From positions 1-64,000 of the forward strand of contig CASHSZ010000070.1 of assembly GCA_949358305.1 (NCBI GenBank): a stretch of 64,000 bases of DNA, given 5' to 3'. Shown in pieces: positions 1 to 11,077 of this stretch. Each line of letters starts with the position of its first letter. Position 1 is the stretch's first letter. The stretch comes from Strigamia acuminata (taxonomy: Eukaryota; Arthropoda; Chilopoda; Geophilomorpha; Linotaeniidae). The notes below the pieces were generated by a model. It saw nothing but the letters and a program-made list of their open reading frames with translations. It searched no databases and was not told the DNA's origin. The position numbers were made by a program, and so were the translations under genes.

Positions 1-2
1 TG

Positions 3-209
3 ACGCCGAGTTATAAGCTGTTCCCGTGCGAGGACGACAGCGAGTTTGCGGTGCTGAGGTTTTACGCGGGGCCGCCGTACGAGGATCTGGCGTTTAAGAT
101 TGTGAACAGGGAGTGGGATTGTTCGTACAAGAGGGGATTCAAGTGTCAGTTTAGTAAGAATATTTTGCAGTTTTGGTTCCATTTTAAAAGGTTTCGCTAT
201 CGTAGATAA
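3..209 (+). CDS. cactin: Cactin, C-terminal end (partial, last exon)
   Basis: The frame is open from base 3 and gives 68 residues before TAA at 207-209; the rest of the gene lies left of the window. The peptide contains AGPPYEDLAFKIVNREWD and ends in FHFKRFRYRR, which matches the strongly conserved C-terminal domain of cactin as I know the family. Cactin is a nuclear protein linked to pre-mRNA splicing and, in flies, to Rel/cactus signalling. Nothing in the visible part is broken. The assignment is recognition of a conserved tail, so the family is secure but the full gene structure is unknown. Confidence 0.9.
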   Translation, partial: TPSYKLFPCEDDSEFAVLRFYAGPPYEDLAFKIVNREWDCSYKRGFKCQFSKNILQFWFHFKRFRYRR

Positions 210-256
210 AGTATTGCCAATTGTTGTTGGATCAAACTGTGTGTACTATATTCAAG

Positions 257-262
257 AATAAA
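257..262 (+). terminator. Polyadenylation signal of cactin
   Basis: A canonical AATAAA lies 48 bases after the cactin stop codon, in the correct orientation. The minisatellite begins about 110 bases further on, so the normal transcript probably ends before it. Confidence 0.6.
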
Positions 263-375
263 AGTTTTTTAAACACTGTAAAAATCTTTGAGTGTGTTTT
301 CATTAAATCCCAAATAAATTACGTAGGCTCAGCTGAAAAAGCGGCATGGTGTTTTCTTCAACAAGAAAAACATCG

Positions 376-1715
376 AATTGATTTCTCATCATTTCAGGCG
401 ATTTTTAATTGAGTTCTCAACATTTCAGGCGTTTTTTAATTGATTTCTCAACATTTCAGGCGTTTTTTAATTGATTTCTCAACATTTCAGCCTTTTTTTA
501 ATTGATTTCTCAACATTTCAAGCTTTTTTAATTGTTTTCTCAACATTTCAGGCGTTTTTTTATTGATTTCTCAACATTTCAGGCGTTTTTTAATTGATTT
601 CTCAACATTTCAGGCGTTTTTTAATTGATTTCTCATCATTTCAGGCGTTTTTTAATTGATTTCTCAACATTTCAGGCGTTTTTTAATTGATTTCTCATCA
701 TTTCAGGCGTTTTTTAATTGATTTCTCAACATTTCAGGCGTTTTTAAATTGATTTCTCATCATTTCAGGCGATTTTTAATTGAGTTCTCATTATTTCAGG
801 CGATTTTTAATTGATTTCTCATCATTTCAGGCGTTTTTTAATTGATTTCTCAACATTTCAGGCGTTTTTTAATTGATTTCTCAACATTTCAGGCGTTTTT
901 TAATTGATTTCTCAACATTTCAGGCGTTTTTTAATTGATTTCTCAACATTTCAGGCGTTTTTTAATTGATTTCTCAACATTTCAGGCGTTTTTTAATTGA
1001 TTTCTCATCATTTCAGGCGTTTTTTAATTGATTTCTCATCATTTCAGGCGTTTTTTAATTGATTTCTCATCATTTCAGGCGTTTTTTAATTGATTTCTCA
1101 ACATTTCAGGCGTTTTTTAATTGATTTCTCATCATTTCAGGCGTTTTTTAATTGATTTCTCAACATTTCAGGCGTTTTTAATTGATTTCTCATCATTTCA
1201 GGCGTTTTTTAATTGATTTCTCATCATTTCAGGCGTTTTTTAATTGATTTCTCATCATTTCAGGCGTTTTTTAATTGATTTCTCATCATTTCAGGCGTTT
1301 TTTAATTGATTTCTCATCATTTCAGGCGTTTTTTAATTGATTTCTCAACATTTCAGGCGTTTTTAATTGATTTCTCATCATTTCAGGCGTTTTTTAATTG
1401 ATTTCTCATCATTTCAGGCGTTTTTTAATTGATTTCTCATCATTTCAGGCGTTTTTAATTGATTTCTCATCATTTCAGGCGTTTTTAATTGATTTCTCAT
1501 CATTTCAGGCGTTTTTTAATTGATTTCTCATCATTTCAGGCGTTTTTTAATTGATTTCTCATCATTTCAGGCGTTTTTTAATTGATTTCTCAACATTTCA
1601 GGCGTTTTTTAATTGATTTCTCATCATTTCAGGCGTTTTAAATTGATTTCTCAACATTTCAGGCGTTTTTTAATTGATTTCTCATCATTTCAGGCGTTTT
1701 TTAATTGATTTCTCA
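376..1715. repeat. 31-bp minisatellite, about 43 copies
   Basis: The unit reads roughly AATTGATTTCTCA, then WCATTTCAGGCG and a T run. Units are 30-31 bp because the T run varies. Two interspersed subtypes differ at one base (CAACATT or CATCATT). The first copies carry GAGTTCTC or GATTTT variants and the last copy stops at TTTCTCACG, so the edges are degenerate and the centre homogeneous. In the plus orientation every copy ends in a pyrimidine-rich stretch plus CAG/G, which looks like a splice acceptor. Confidence 0.95.
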
Positions 1716-2137
1716 CGTTTTTTTGCCATTGTATTAATTGATTTTTTATGTTTTTTGGCCTTTTTGTCGCAACGACGAAGTGGTATTTCTGTTATTCTGG
1801 CCGGAACAGCAGGTACCGGTTATTTTTTCAGATTTCCCAGTTTCCGTTTCCCAGTTCCGTAATTTTTCATCCGGTTTCCCGGGACCGAAACCCTACTAAT
1901 ACTAACCGCCAACATACGCGGAAATACAAAAAATACACACTAATAATGGCTTAAAAATGAGTACGAGGACATTTTAATATTATTCTACTCACTTAATACA
2001 ATGTACATATTTTACACGATCGATTTAAAAATGCTATTAAAAATAATGAAAAAAAAAAAAACTCTTCCATGAAATACTATTATGCAACGAGGGAAAAAAA
2101 ATATTGCACGAAAATGATGCTGATGGTGATCGGAGGT

Positions 2138-2438
2138 TCAATCGGACAGCATGTGAACGAAACTGACCGGAAACATGCCTTTGCGTTGAGGCGAGCCTTC
2201 GACAGTGCCCTCCATCCAATTCTCGTCGGCCGTGTGTTCGTTCAGAATAACGATCACCTCGCCTTCTTGGAAAGACAGTTCGTCCTCATTGTCGGCGTCG
2301 CAGTCGTACAGCGCGCGACATCTTCTGGGCCTCGAATTGTCTTGTCGTTTGCGAGGTGGCGGAAGTGGCGCGTCCGTCAGACCGTTGATTATGACCATTT
2401 TTTCCGGCGGAGTCTTCGATCGATGATGCGAATTCACG
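2138..2438 (-). CDS. ASAP: ASAP exon 10: SH3 domain and stop codon
   Basis: The acceptor is TTTAG at 2443-2439. The exon enters in phase 2 and encodes a short proline-rich lead (PLPPPRKR), then an SH3 domain with the [15 protein letters not shown] motif, the conserved W of NWMEG and the FPVSF strand. This domain binds proline-rich partners in the ASAP family. Confidence 0.9.
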
Positions 2439-5400
2439 CTAAACGAATCAGGACGGAAAGCAAACATTTCAACGAACACCGAACTATTTTAGCTAATTTT
2501 ATTTCGTTAACGCTAGAACGACCGCAATTCCCCCTACCTAGAACGGCCAAAACCGGTCACAATGACTAGCGTTGTTCACGAGTGCGATATTTTAATTTCC
2601 AAAATCGCACTGCGGTTTTTTAACAGCAAAAAAACCTTAAAAAATCGCATTTTCGCAAATCCGCAGAAAACTGCAGAAAACCGATAAGAAAAACTGATAA
2701 AAACGGATAAAAAACAATAAAAACGGAAAAGAATCATTAAAAACGGATAAAACATTAAAAATCAGTAAAAAAAAAGCCAATTGTTCAATTTTTTTAATAT
2801 AAAATTGCGGTTTTTTGCGGTTGTGCGGGTTTTTACGTTATTGAGTTTGCGGTTTTTTATGGAAACCGCACCACTCTCGCCCAAAGAAATAACCCTAATA
2901 ATGACCCATTGAGGAAATGATATTTTAATAATTTTTAATGGCTAAATAATAAATTAGTGTGCAATAATGTAAAATATAGTTTAATCATCTATATCGGGGA
3001 ACCAGATCTATCCAAAATGGTATGTGTCTGAAATAAAAATTTCCGTTTTAATTGCATCAGGTTTTATAAAATTCATCAATTTTCGTTTTACTATTTTCTT
3101 CGCATGTATTGCATATTTCCCAATTTAGAACAAATGAATATGACGCCAAAACGTTGTGTGCACGTATTGTTCATGTGACCGATTTTGGTCGTTCTAGTTA
3201 ATTCCCTCTTTTCTTATTAATTTTAAAGAAAAATGCCACATTTGCTGATTTATGGTGTAAAGCGCATTGTAAACCTATTGAGTTAATTGCTACGGGTCTG
3301 GCCGTTCTAGTGTCAATTAATCACTTTACTTTTTCAGACTGGAAAATTCGGTTGTCATGGGAACCATGGGCTTGGGCGGTCCCAAACTCGTCGGGAGACT
3401 AGTAGACAGAGGAACTTTGACGGGTTGTTCTGGCGGCGGCAGAGGCCAACTGGCTGAATCGGTGGACGGCGTCCGCTTGTGATGATTGTTGTTGTCGACG
3501 ATGACCACGTTCGCGACGGGCGGCGCATTCGTCGCGGCGGTGGGATCAGATGGGGTGCGCATGTGACCACCACCGCCACCGCCGTGCTGTTGAGGATACA
3601 CAGGCGGGGGCGGAGCAGCTCGCTTCTTGATCGAACCGTGCGAGTTCAAACCAGGAACTACAAGACAACGAAATTTGTAAAAAAAATATCAAACAATTAT
3701 TATTATTGTTTACTAATTGGTTTTTTGTTCTGCGGCGGAGGCGGAGGCGGAATGGCCGAATTCCGCGTGGCCACGACGGGACTGGACCCTGTCGTGCTGG
3801 CTCGCGAACGGACGCCGGGCGAGTCGGCCGCGGCAAAACTCGGAGGCCGCGAACGGATGCGTTTTTCAGGCGTCGAACTTCCACCCTAGCCACATTAAAT
3901 TTTTTGTTTGTTTTTAAAAAAAATAGCAATTTGATTTATTTCTACAATCACATCACCGTGGGAATTCTGTCGTCCAGGTCGTCGTCGCTCACGTCGGTGG
4001 ACACGTCGTCGGCCGTCAGCGCCCATTCCACCGACACATTTTCGAAAAGTTCTTTCTTCCCTTCCATGGCGTGCAACAACTGCAATTTATTCATTTGATT
4101 TAATCGATTTAAATCGATTTTAGTTAATTTTAGGGTTGCACCGAATACCGAAAAGACTGAATAACCGAATACCGTGGCCTAATATTCGCTATTCAGCCGA
4201 ATAACCAAATAATAATTTTAAAAACAATTACCGTATATACTCGCGTATAGTGCGAAATATTTATTGCGAATTTTGAACCTCGAATTGGGGGGGTCGCACT
4301 ATACGCGCATAATAAAAAAAAAAAAAAAAAATTGACGTACACGTAACGTATGGACTACGTGCGTAATTCGTACGGAGAGAACTTTGTTTATCCCGTTTAC
4401 AACACACAATACGACCAACCGACAATCCAAATAATGCAAATAATGCAACAATCCAGCAATCCATTATCGAAATAATAATAATAATAAGCAAGAAGGAGAA
4501 AATTTTTTGATTTTAAAGTTTCCTTTTAAATAAATAAACTTTTCTAACCACATTTTGCAGTGTTGTGGTACACAAATGTTAATTCGCATTATTTGCGCAT
4601 ACACCACTTATTAGCAAATATGGTCCCTAAAATGGGGGTCGCATTATACGCGGGTCGCATTATACGATAGTATATACGGTATACATTGTAAAAAGCAATT
4701 CCCAAGCCGAATAAAGCAATCCCAAGTTAAACACGCCATTTTCATGCCGAAAACCCAATTCCCACTGTTGAAAACAATTTTTACCACCAAAAAAGCGAAT
4801 CTCCGACTATTCATCGCATACAGCTAATCGCGTGGACAGTTAATTGCGCAGACAGGTAATCGCTCGGACAAGTAATCGCGTAGACAGGTAATCGCGTGCT
4901 AAGTAATCGCGTGACCAACTCATCGAGACGACAATTGGGCGGTCGTCGAGTAATCGCGCAATTCATCACATAATTCTTCGCATTTCAAAATTCTAAATGA
5001 TTTTGTATTTTTAGGATGTTTTAGGTGTACTGCAATGTAATACAAGAAGAAAAAATGAATTTCAACTATAAAATTAATTCAAAGCAGTGCTGGACGGACC
5101 GAATCTATTGGAATATTCCCAGAAGCCCGGGAATTTCCCGGTGGCCTGTGGCTCGTGGCGGACATTACAGAATTCGACGGACAACTGTATAAAAATAGCC
5201 GAAAAATTGAGTGAATTACAATTAAACATTTCAATCACCAATTACAGTTAAAAGTACAAACACCTAAAACATCTTAAAAATACAAAATCATTTAGAATTT
5301 TGAAATGCGATGAATTATGCAATGAATTGCACGATTACTTGACGATCGCCCAATTGTCGTCCCGATGAGTTGGCCCCGTGATTACTTTGCACACGATTAC

Positions 5401-8400
5401 CTGTCCGAGCGATTACCTGTCCGAGCGATTAATTGTCCTCGCGATTACCTGTACGCCATGTTTCACGTCAAAAATGCAGTTTTTACAAAAAATTGTAAGT
5501 TTTTCAGTAGAAATGTAATTTTTACCCAAAGGATTCAATTTTCACCCAAAAATGTAAAGTCATCTGCTAAAATGCAATTTATAAGGTGAAAATTGTTAGT
5601 ATTCACTCTAAAAAGGCAAAATTTTGCATTGAAAAATGCAAATTTGTCTAACTTTATCATCATTATTATACATTTTTATACGTTTTTTGGCCGAATATGC
5701 CGCATAACCAAAAGTAAACCTAAATATTCGGTGCAACCCTAATTGATTTACCAATTCTTGGCATAAAACATGTCCTCTCTCCTTGGCGATGTCCAAGGGC
5801 AGTTGCCCCGCGCAGTTCTCGATGCCGGGATCGGCACCGCTACGCAGCAACAACTTACAGCACTCCGTCTGGTTCTGGAGGACGCACACGTGCAGCGCCG
5901 TGTTCCCATCCTTATTCCTCTTGTCGAGCGTGCCGCTATTCTGAACCAAAAAATCGACCACGTGCAAAGACGTGCCGTCCTCCTCCCTCGCCACCGCCAC
6001 GTGCAAACTCGTGTCGTCCGCGGCGCTGTTGGGCAGCGCCACGGTCAGATCCACCCCCTCGACGAACGCCTGCAGCAAATGGTAAATGTGACGCGACGCG
6101 ACTGCGTGCTCCAGGTCGTTCGGCAGGTCGCTGGCGTCCGTGCACGTGCGGATCGCGAACTTCTTGTCCACGTATTTAGCCCGAATGAACTCGGACCGCT
6201 CCTCCATGCTGCTCTCGCGGTTCGGCTTGCGCGCCTGCTGCAGCGTCGCCTCCAGCACGTCGTTGAAGCCCGCGTTCGACATCACCCTGGCCAGCAGCAG
6301 TTGCGACGTGCCGATGTTGTCCAGTGTGAGCGACTGGATGCGCGACACGTGCACGCCCATCTCGCGGTGCACCCCCGAGCATTCGATGCAGGTGAGGATG
6401 CCGAAGTTGGTCGACAGCCAGGTGGGGTCGTTGTGCGAGTTGCAGTCGCAGCAACGGTCGTTTCCGGGCAAGCGCTGCACGTGTCGGATGATGCTCTGCT
6501 GCAGTTCCATCAAGCTCTGGTTCACTTTCTTGCCGCAGTTGTCGAAAGCCTTCATCAGAGCGCCCTCCTTGCAGTTGATGAGCACCGCCATCCACGTTTC
6601 CATCTCGTTCTCGTCGTCCGCTTGGAAATGGTACGTGCGGTTATCTAACGAATAAGAATCGAATGAGTCAAACAAATAATAGTCTGCGCGTTGGCAACAG
6701 GGGGCTCCTCAGCCAGGAGTGACTAATGCTGTTTCTTGATTTTTCGCGTGTTCTCAGGGCTTTTTCTTAACAAGGGGAGCCAGCGCCCCTCCTTGACCCC
6801 CTTTACCCGCAAACCCCACCTTAACTGGTTTTGGTGATGGGGAATCGGGCACTTACCGTATTTTATCGATTAAGAGCCACGTCTCTTACTCAAAACTGCC
6901 ATTTTTGTCAGCAATTACAATTTCGGTTTTTCGTTTCTTACATTTGTTTAATGTAACTAACAAAGTCTGAACGTCGAATCAAAAGGGTAAAATGTGCCGT
7001 TCTGGCATTACGGATTTATTAACAATTTTCAGGTCAATTAGTTAAAGCGTCGTTTCGATTTTTGAAAGTTTGCAACTAATTTTACAGAGGGCGCTAGTCA
7101 TGAACAGTGAAAAAATATATTTTTTTACCAACTGATGGTTGGTTTAAACACTACTGGTAAATGCGAAAAGCTGTTAACTGAAGCGCTCTTTCTTAGGCAG
7201 CAAAGCCAGCATAATAGTTTTGCTGGAGTTTTAAGGGGCTGAAAATTTGCATTTAGCATAATTAATTAAATAAATGACCAATGACTTAAAATTTTACCTG
7301 AGTTAAGGTTCAATATTAGGGTTTCCGATTAGGGTTACCGATTTCCCGGGAAACCCGGGGATTTTCAAAATAACCGGTTCCGTCAAAAAACGTCGTTAAA
7401 ACGTCATTTTCGTCATTGAAACGTCACAACTTGTAACGTTTCAATGATGAAAATGGCTATTTTTACCATAAGAAATGGCTAAAATTGGCCATTTTTGACG
7501 AAAAATGGCTAGAATAGGCTTTTTTTGACAAAAAATGTCTAAAATTGGCCATTTTTTACGAAAAACGGCCATTTTTAGCCATTTTTTGTCGCTTGATTTT
7601 AATTCCCGGGAGTACCAATTTCCCGGGAACACCGGCCATTTTGGTACCGGGAACCGGGAATCGGAAAAAGGCGGGAAAACAGAAACCCTATTCAGTATGA
7701 TATAAACAAAATCACAAGTTTTCAGCAAAAAGAAATGAATAGGAAAAATAATTTTCCTATTCAAGAAAGAGCTTGTCCATAAATCCGTATAGCCTTATGC
7801 CTCCAAGAGTTAAATACGAAAACAATACCGTACTTTTGCAAAAATACGGTATTCTTGGTGTCTCAACTGCGGCTACTATTCGAGAGCGACTCTTAATAGG
7901 TAAAATACGGTATTTAGTCGTGGTATGGTTAGCATGCATTAGTCATTCCTGGTTTGTGTCTGTAATTTCATTGGTCCGGAGCCCCCGGTCGCCTTGTCGA
8001 GCGTAATCATCACAAGAAATCAAGTCGAAACATCGCTTGTCGTCCGGGACTTGTTTCACTTGACACGTCAGCAGGTTTAGTTTGGTCGGCGCTTTGCTTT
8101 CGTCCGAGTGCGAAATAAAGAGAAATCCGTCTTTGATTTCGCACCGCCGTTTCTGCCACACTTTTCGCATCTTGCCCTCGCTTTTCTTCAGGAGAACGCC
8201 CACTTTGCTGTACCCGTAGCTTTTGTTGCCTTGAAGTTGGTGTAGACTGTAACCGCACGCCTGGCACGAAGGAAACAAAATGTAAACAATTATTATTTCT
8301 TGTTTAAATCAAAAAGAATTAATAATCGCATGCTACCACCTTGTTATTTTTAGCTTCCGCTTTCTAATTAATTAATTAATTAATTGATTGATTAACAAGT

Positions 8401-10638
8401 AATGACTAAAATTTATGAATTGGTGGATTTTAGTTACCTGGTCTTTTTCGAAGGATTTGAGCAGCGTCTTTAATTCGCCGAGTTTTTTCCTCTCTTCGTC
8501 CTGTTTTTGTCTGATGCGCTGCAGTTTGCCCGACAACTCGTTGATGTAGCCGTTGAAATGTTCGATCGTTTTTAAACCGTCTTGGAAGAAATTGGTTTGC
8601 GCGTGGTAATATTCCACCAAATGCTGCAGCAACTCGACGCCTTTTTTCGTTTTGATTTCGTTCACTTTGATCAGGTATTCGCACATTTGCAGTTGGAACA
8701 TTTTCCGCTCCTTCTCCATTTCGTCGGCCACTTCCGCCGGCGTCACTTCCGTGCGAATCAATCCCGCTTCTTTCGCCTGTTGCTTTTTCTCTTTTTCTAA
8801 TTTCGTCCTAAAAATTAAAAATTAAAAAATTAAAAAATTAAAAATTAGCAAAATTGCGACGTTTTTAAATTGCGACGATTTAAAAATATTTCGTTTATTT
8901 AAATTAGGAACGATCGCAAATTTGCGACGGTTCCAAATTTGCGACACGTTTTAACATTGTTTCTGCCGTATCATTTTGCGCCCGGATAAATGCATAAATG
9001 CATAGGAATTGTTTATATTCAATAAAAAGCCGAAATTAACTATAAATGCATATTTTCCGAAAATGAGAAAATAAATGCTTAAATCGCTATTTTTCCAGAA
9101 AAAAACGGCAATTTGTGTCTTTTTTTGAACGATACGTAACATGTATGTATCAATTTTTTCCTTTTTTTTAAGACAGGTGTCGTGTACGTACGCTTGCGTT
9201 CGGAAAACTGAGGAATTAGCCAAAAACAGACACCAGGGGAAGTCACTAAATTAGTGTCTGGAAAAATTTTTAAGAAATAAGCAAATTAAAAAAATAGAAA
9301 AAAATGAATTGCAATTACTACAGTCGAAACTCTTTATAACGAATCGCGATATAACGAATTATCGATATAACGAATACCTAAAAATGGCCGGTTTGGTCGG
9401 CTGGCCATAGAACACCAGGTTAAAAAATTTCGATATTACGAATTCTCGTTATTACGAATCGATTTTTTCGATCCCTTGCAATTCGTTATTAAGCGTTTTG
9501 ACTGTAACTACAATTCATTTACATCAAGAACACTTTGAAATGGCATTAAGTTGTTATTTAACACCTGATTTCACTCTAATAAATTTTTTCATCTTTCATA
9601 TTTTAATTTTTATTTTGCGTAAAATGGAATTTTTTGTGCATATTTTATGCGCATAAAATAAATTTTATTTTGCAGAAAATGGAATTTTTGGTGCATATTT
9701 TATGCGCATAAAATAAATTTTATTTTGCACAAAATGGAATTTTTGGTGCATATTTTATGTGCATAAAACGAAGTTTATTTTGCATAAATATTCGGGATCT
9801 ATTCATAATTGTTTCAGGTCGCAATTTTTTCCATCGCAAATCCGATCCGGCCACCGCAAATTTGGCCACTGCCCGCTGCAATTTAGATGTCGCATTTACA
9901 TGTCGAATCGCTTACATTTTCGCTTCATATTCCTTCCAAGCTCTGTCGAACGGTTTCTTCAAATCGCCTTTGACTCCGCGCAGATCACCCTTCAACAAAT
10001 TGTCAACAGGAAACATAACGATATTGTTTATATTCTGCATCAGAGTTTTCATCAGAGCCGATAACTCTTTGGTGACGACGGAAAACTTGAGAAATGCAGC
10101 GCCTGATCCAAAAACATCATTTTCATCATTATCTAACAAACCATTTATTATTTTCTCAATTAAATCACCGATATCCGGTTCCTGGTCTTTAGCCCACGCA
10201 TTTCCACCGAGTTTCTCCAAAGCTTGTGACAAATATTCTTCGTTATCGACGTGCACTGAATGTTAAATGTTAAATGTTAAAAAAAAAATCGCCCGACGTC
10301 AAACTCGAATGTATTCACACGAGATAGACCGACTACTACTACTACTTACAACTTCCGCTGTTGAAAATGGCTTTGATGGCTTTTTTCATTTTCGTCAAGC
10401 CATCTCTATCGAAATCTAGAGTCTGGTAAAACGAGAAACGAAAAAGAGGAGACGGAGACGGAATGAGCGAACGAGGGATCGAGGACTCGAGAGATCAATA
10501 ACAACTACTCACTTCTTCCAAAGTCGCGATGGTTTGTCGGCACTGAGGCATTTTGCTGACAAACGTCGAAGTGGTCGGCGAGTTGTAGTCCTCCCGAGTT
10601 TCCTGCACATACTCGGCCACGCTCATCAAGCCCGGCAT
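2138..10638 (-). CDS. ASAP: ASAP-family ArfGAP (BAR-PH-ArfGAP-ANK-SH3), ten exons
   Basis: Ten exons with GT/AG borders and compatible phases: 10638-10513, 10422-10350, 10255-9916, 8807-8438, 8260-8014, 6644-5752, 4079-3957, 3885-3714, 3657-3330, 2438-2138, summing to 2973 nt (990 residues). Domain order is BAR (~25-290), PH (~315-415), ArfGAP zinc finger with CCDC and CIEC plus the catalytic arginine in GVHREMG (~430-550), ankyrin repeats (~580-680), an acidic DDDLDD segment, proline-rich tracts (~725-890) and a C-terminal SH3 ending in [11 protein letters not shown]. This is the layout of ASAP1/ASAP2, which stimulate GTP hydrolysis by Arf GTPases at membranes and focal adhesions. The length is near vertebrate ASAP2. 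I chose the start at 10638 because it opens a conserved stretch ([15 protein letters not shown]). Proline-rich exon borders are the least certain. Confidence 0.9.
2511..3316. mobile_element. piggyBac-like non-autonomous element (TTAA-flanked)
   Basis: TTAA lies at 2507-2510 and 3317-3320. The motif CTAGAACGRCC occurs near the left end (2513), again inside (2538), and inverted near 3182-3200 and at the right end (3299-3311). The interior is AT-rich with no coding frame. TTAA duplication and inverted C-x-CTAGAACG ends are typical of piggyBac-type MITEs. The two ends are not equidistant from TTAA (about four extra bases on the right), so the limits are approximate. It sits in an ASAP intron. Confidence 0.5.
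3330..4079 (-). CDS. ASAP: ASAP exons 7-9: acidic linker and proline-rich region
   Basis: Exon 7 (4079-3957) carries the acidic DDDLDDR motif that follows the ankyrin repeats in ASAP proteins. Exon 8 (3885-3714) has a run of prolines (AIPPPPPPQ). Exon 9 (3657-3330) begins near [12 protein letters not shown] and contains a glycine/histidine stretch. Phases are 0, 1 and 2 in order and agree with their neighbours. These are likely binding sites for SH3 partners; homology is weak here apart from short motifs. Confidence 0.7.
4231..4679. mobile_element. TA-flanked MITE, CCGTATATAC family
   Basis: It starts CCGTATATACTCGCGTATA and ends with a near-inverted copy (GATAGTATATACGG). TA is present on both sides (4229-4230 and 4680-4681). 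Subterminal GGGGGTCGCACTATACGCG and GGGGGTCGCATTATACGCG blocks repeat on both sides. It is nested in the 4132-5740 element. Confidence 0.65.
4822..5456. repeat. Foldback element with ~200-bp inverted arms
   Basis: The left arm has repeated GTAATCGCG and CAGGTAATCG blocks, then CATTTCAAAATTCTAAATGA. The right arm (about 5262-5456) is the inverse, ending in GCGATTACCTGT blocks. The ~230-bp middle is unrelated AT-rich sequence. Each arm holds four to five short GNGATTACCTGTCC-type repeats, the structure of foldback-type elements. Confidence 0.6.
5752..6644 (-). CDS. ASAP: ASAP exon 6: end of PH, ArfGAP domain, ankyrin repeats
   Basis: This 893-nt exon is the catalytic core. It starts at [13 protein letters not shown] (end of PH), then has the four-cysteine zinc finger, the arginine finger and two to three ankyrin repeats ([33 protein letters not shown]). 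The donor is TTG/GTAAAT at 5752/5751. Confidence 0.9.
7320..7700. repeat. Dispersed repeat rich in AAAATGGC
   Basis: Repeated AAAATGGCYANAATTGGCC-like blocks are followed by CCCGGGAA palindromes. CCGGTTCCGTCAAAAAACG and a CGTCATTGAAACG block match the inverse of sequence near 39780-39860, so the same family occurs twice in opposite orientations. It lies in ASAP intron 5. There is no coding frame. Confidence 0.5.
8014..8260 (-). CDS. ASAP: ASAP exon 5: first part of PH domain
   Basis: It encodes [13 protein letters not shown], then [21 protein letters not shown] and [10 protein letters not shown], which match the ASAP PH domain that binds phosphoinositides. The donor is a weak GTGATG; it restores the LIS-x-NRTYHF junction with exon 6. 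Confidence 0.85.
8438..8807 (-). CDS. ASAP: ASAP exon 4: second half of BAR domain
   Basis: It encodes a charged coiled-coil stretch including [20 protein letters not shown] and [11 protein letters not shown], both diagnostic of ASAP BAR domains, which sense or bend membranes. The donor is CAG/GTAACT. Confidence 0.88.
9321..9504. mobile_element. pogo/Tigger-like MITE (184 bp)
   Basis: The left end is CAGTCGAAACTCTTTATAAC and the right end is the inverse of CAGTCAAAACGCTTAATAAC, with 3-4 mismatches over 24 bases. It is flanked by TA on both sides (9319-9320 and 9505-9506). CAGT ends, TA duplication and ATAACGAAT subterminal blocks are typical of pogo-type Tc1/mariner elements. It lies in ASAP intron 3. 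Confidence 0.8.
9611..9785. repeat. 55-bp tandem repeat, three copies and a partial
   Basis: TATTTTGC recurs at 9611, 9666, 9721 and 9776, an exact 55-bp spacing. Each unit contains GTGCATATTTTATGCGCATAAAATA, which can fold on itself. Confidence 0.9.
9916..10255 (-). CDS. ASAP: ASAP exon 3: first half of BAR domain
   Basis: It contains [20 protein letters not shown], an ASAP hallmark. It begins in phase 1 after a CAG acceptor at 10258-10256 and ends at a GTAAGC donor. Confidence 0.88.
10350..10638 (-). CDS. ASAP: ASAP exons 1-2: start codon and N-terminal BAR segment
   Basis: Exon 1 (10638-10513) starts [14 protein letters not shown] and is followed by a GTGAGT donor. Exon 2 (10422-10350) encodes [22 protein letters not shown]. 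Both align with the start of vertebrate ASAP proteins from memory. They are too short to stand out as long open frames. An upstream non-coding or alternative first exon cannot be excluded. Confidence 0.82.
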
Positions 10639-10759
10639 GGTTTTTTTCTGTGCTTAGAAATTAAGCAGAAACAACAACAACATCGCGCAGGAAAAGGCAG
10701 ATCCACCACCACCGCTGCTCGCCAGTTGCGCGCATGCGCTGAAACGTTCGCCATCTGAC

Positions 10760-11077
10760 GACTGATTTCGGTGTTATAAAATTTTTATTTTTTTTTATTT
10801 ATTACCAATTATCATAAATTACAATAAAATATGACCCCGTATTTTTTTTCTTCCAAAATTTCGCCGCTATTTTTCCGTAGACCTCCAAAGTTTACTGCCG
10901 AAAATAATTTTAATTTTAAATTTCAAATTTCGAATTTCGAATAAAAATTAATGCGTTGTAATGAGTTGTAGACGATTATTTGTTTAATCAGACACAAGGA
11001 AAATCAAAAAATTATTGGAAAAAACAATAGAATAGATACAATTATATCTATTGCTAAATGATATGTTGCAAGCATTA
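10760..11077. other. AT-rich sequence upstream of ASAP
   Basis: This probably holds the promoter and 5' leader of ASAP (minus strand). I see no coding frame, repeat or clear core promoter motif. It ends at the P-element insertion. Confidence 0.4.

Larger units (their letters stand above)
4132..5740. mobile_element. Composite inverted-repeat element in ASAP intron 6
   Basis: The left end reads AGGGTTGCACCGAATA and the right end is its exact reverse complement (TATTCGGTGCAACCCT). Nearby subterminal sequence also matches in inverted form (ACCGAATA and CGAATA blocks on the left, GGCCGAATATGCC on the right). There is no coding frame. Two further elements are nested inside. No clean target duplication is visible. 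The ends resemble hAT-type termini, but that is inference. Confidence 0.6.

Noticed and set aside
376-1715. CRISPR array
   Set aside because: The repeat is contiguous with no spacers and the genome is eukaryotic; it is a minisatellite.
3479-4098. Plus-strand frames of 130-136 residues
   Set aside because: Antisense shadows of the proline-rich ASAP exons.
5770-6655. Plus-strand frames of 292 and 171 residues
   Set aside because: Antisense shadows of the GC-rich ASAP ArfGAP-ankyrin exon.
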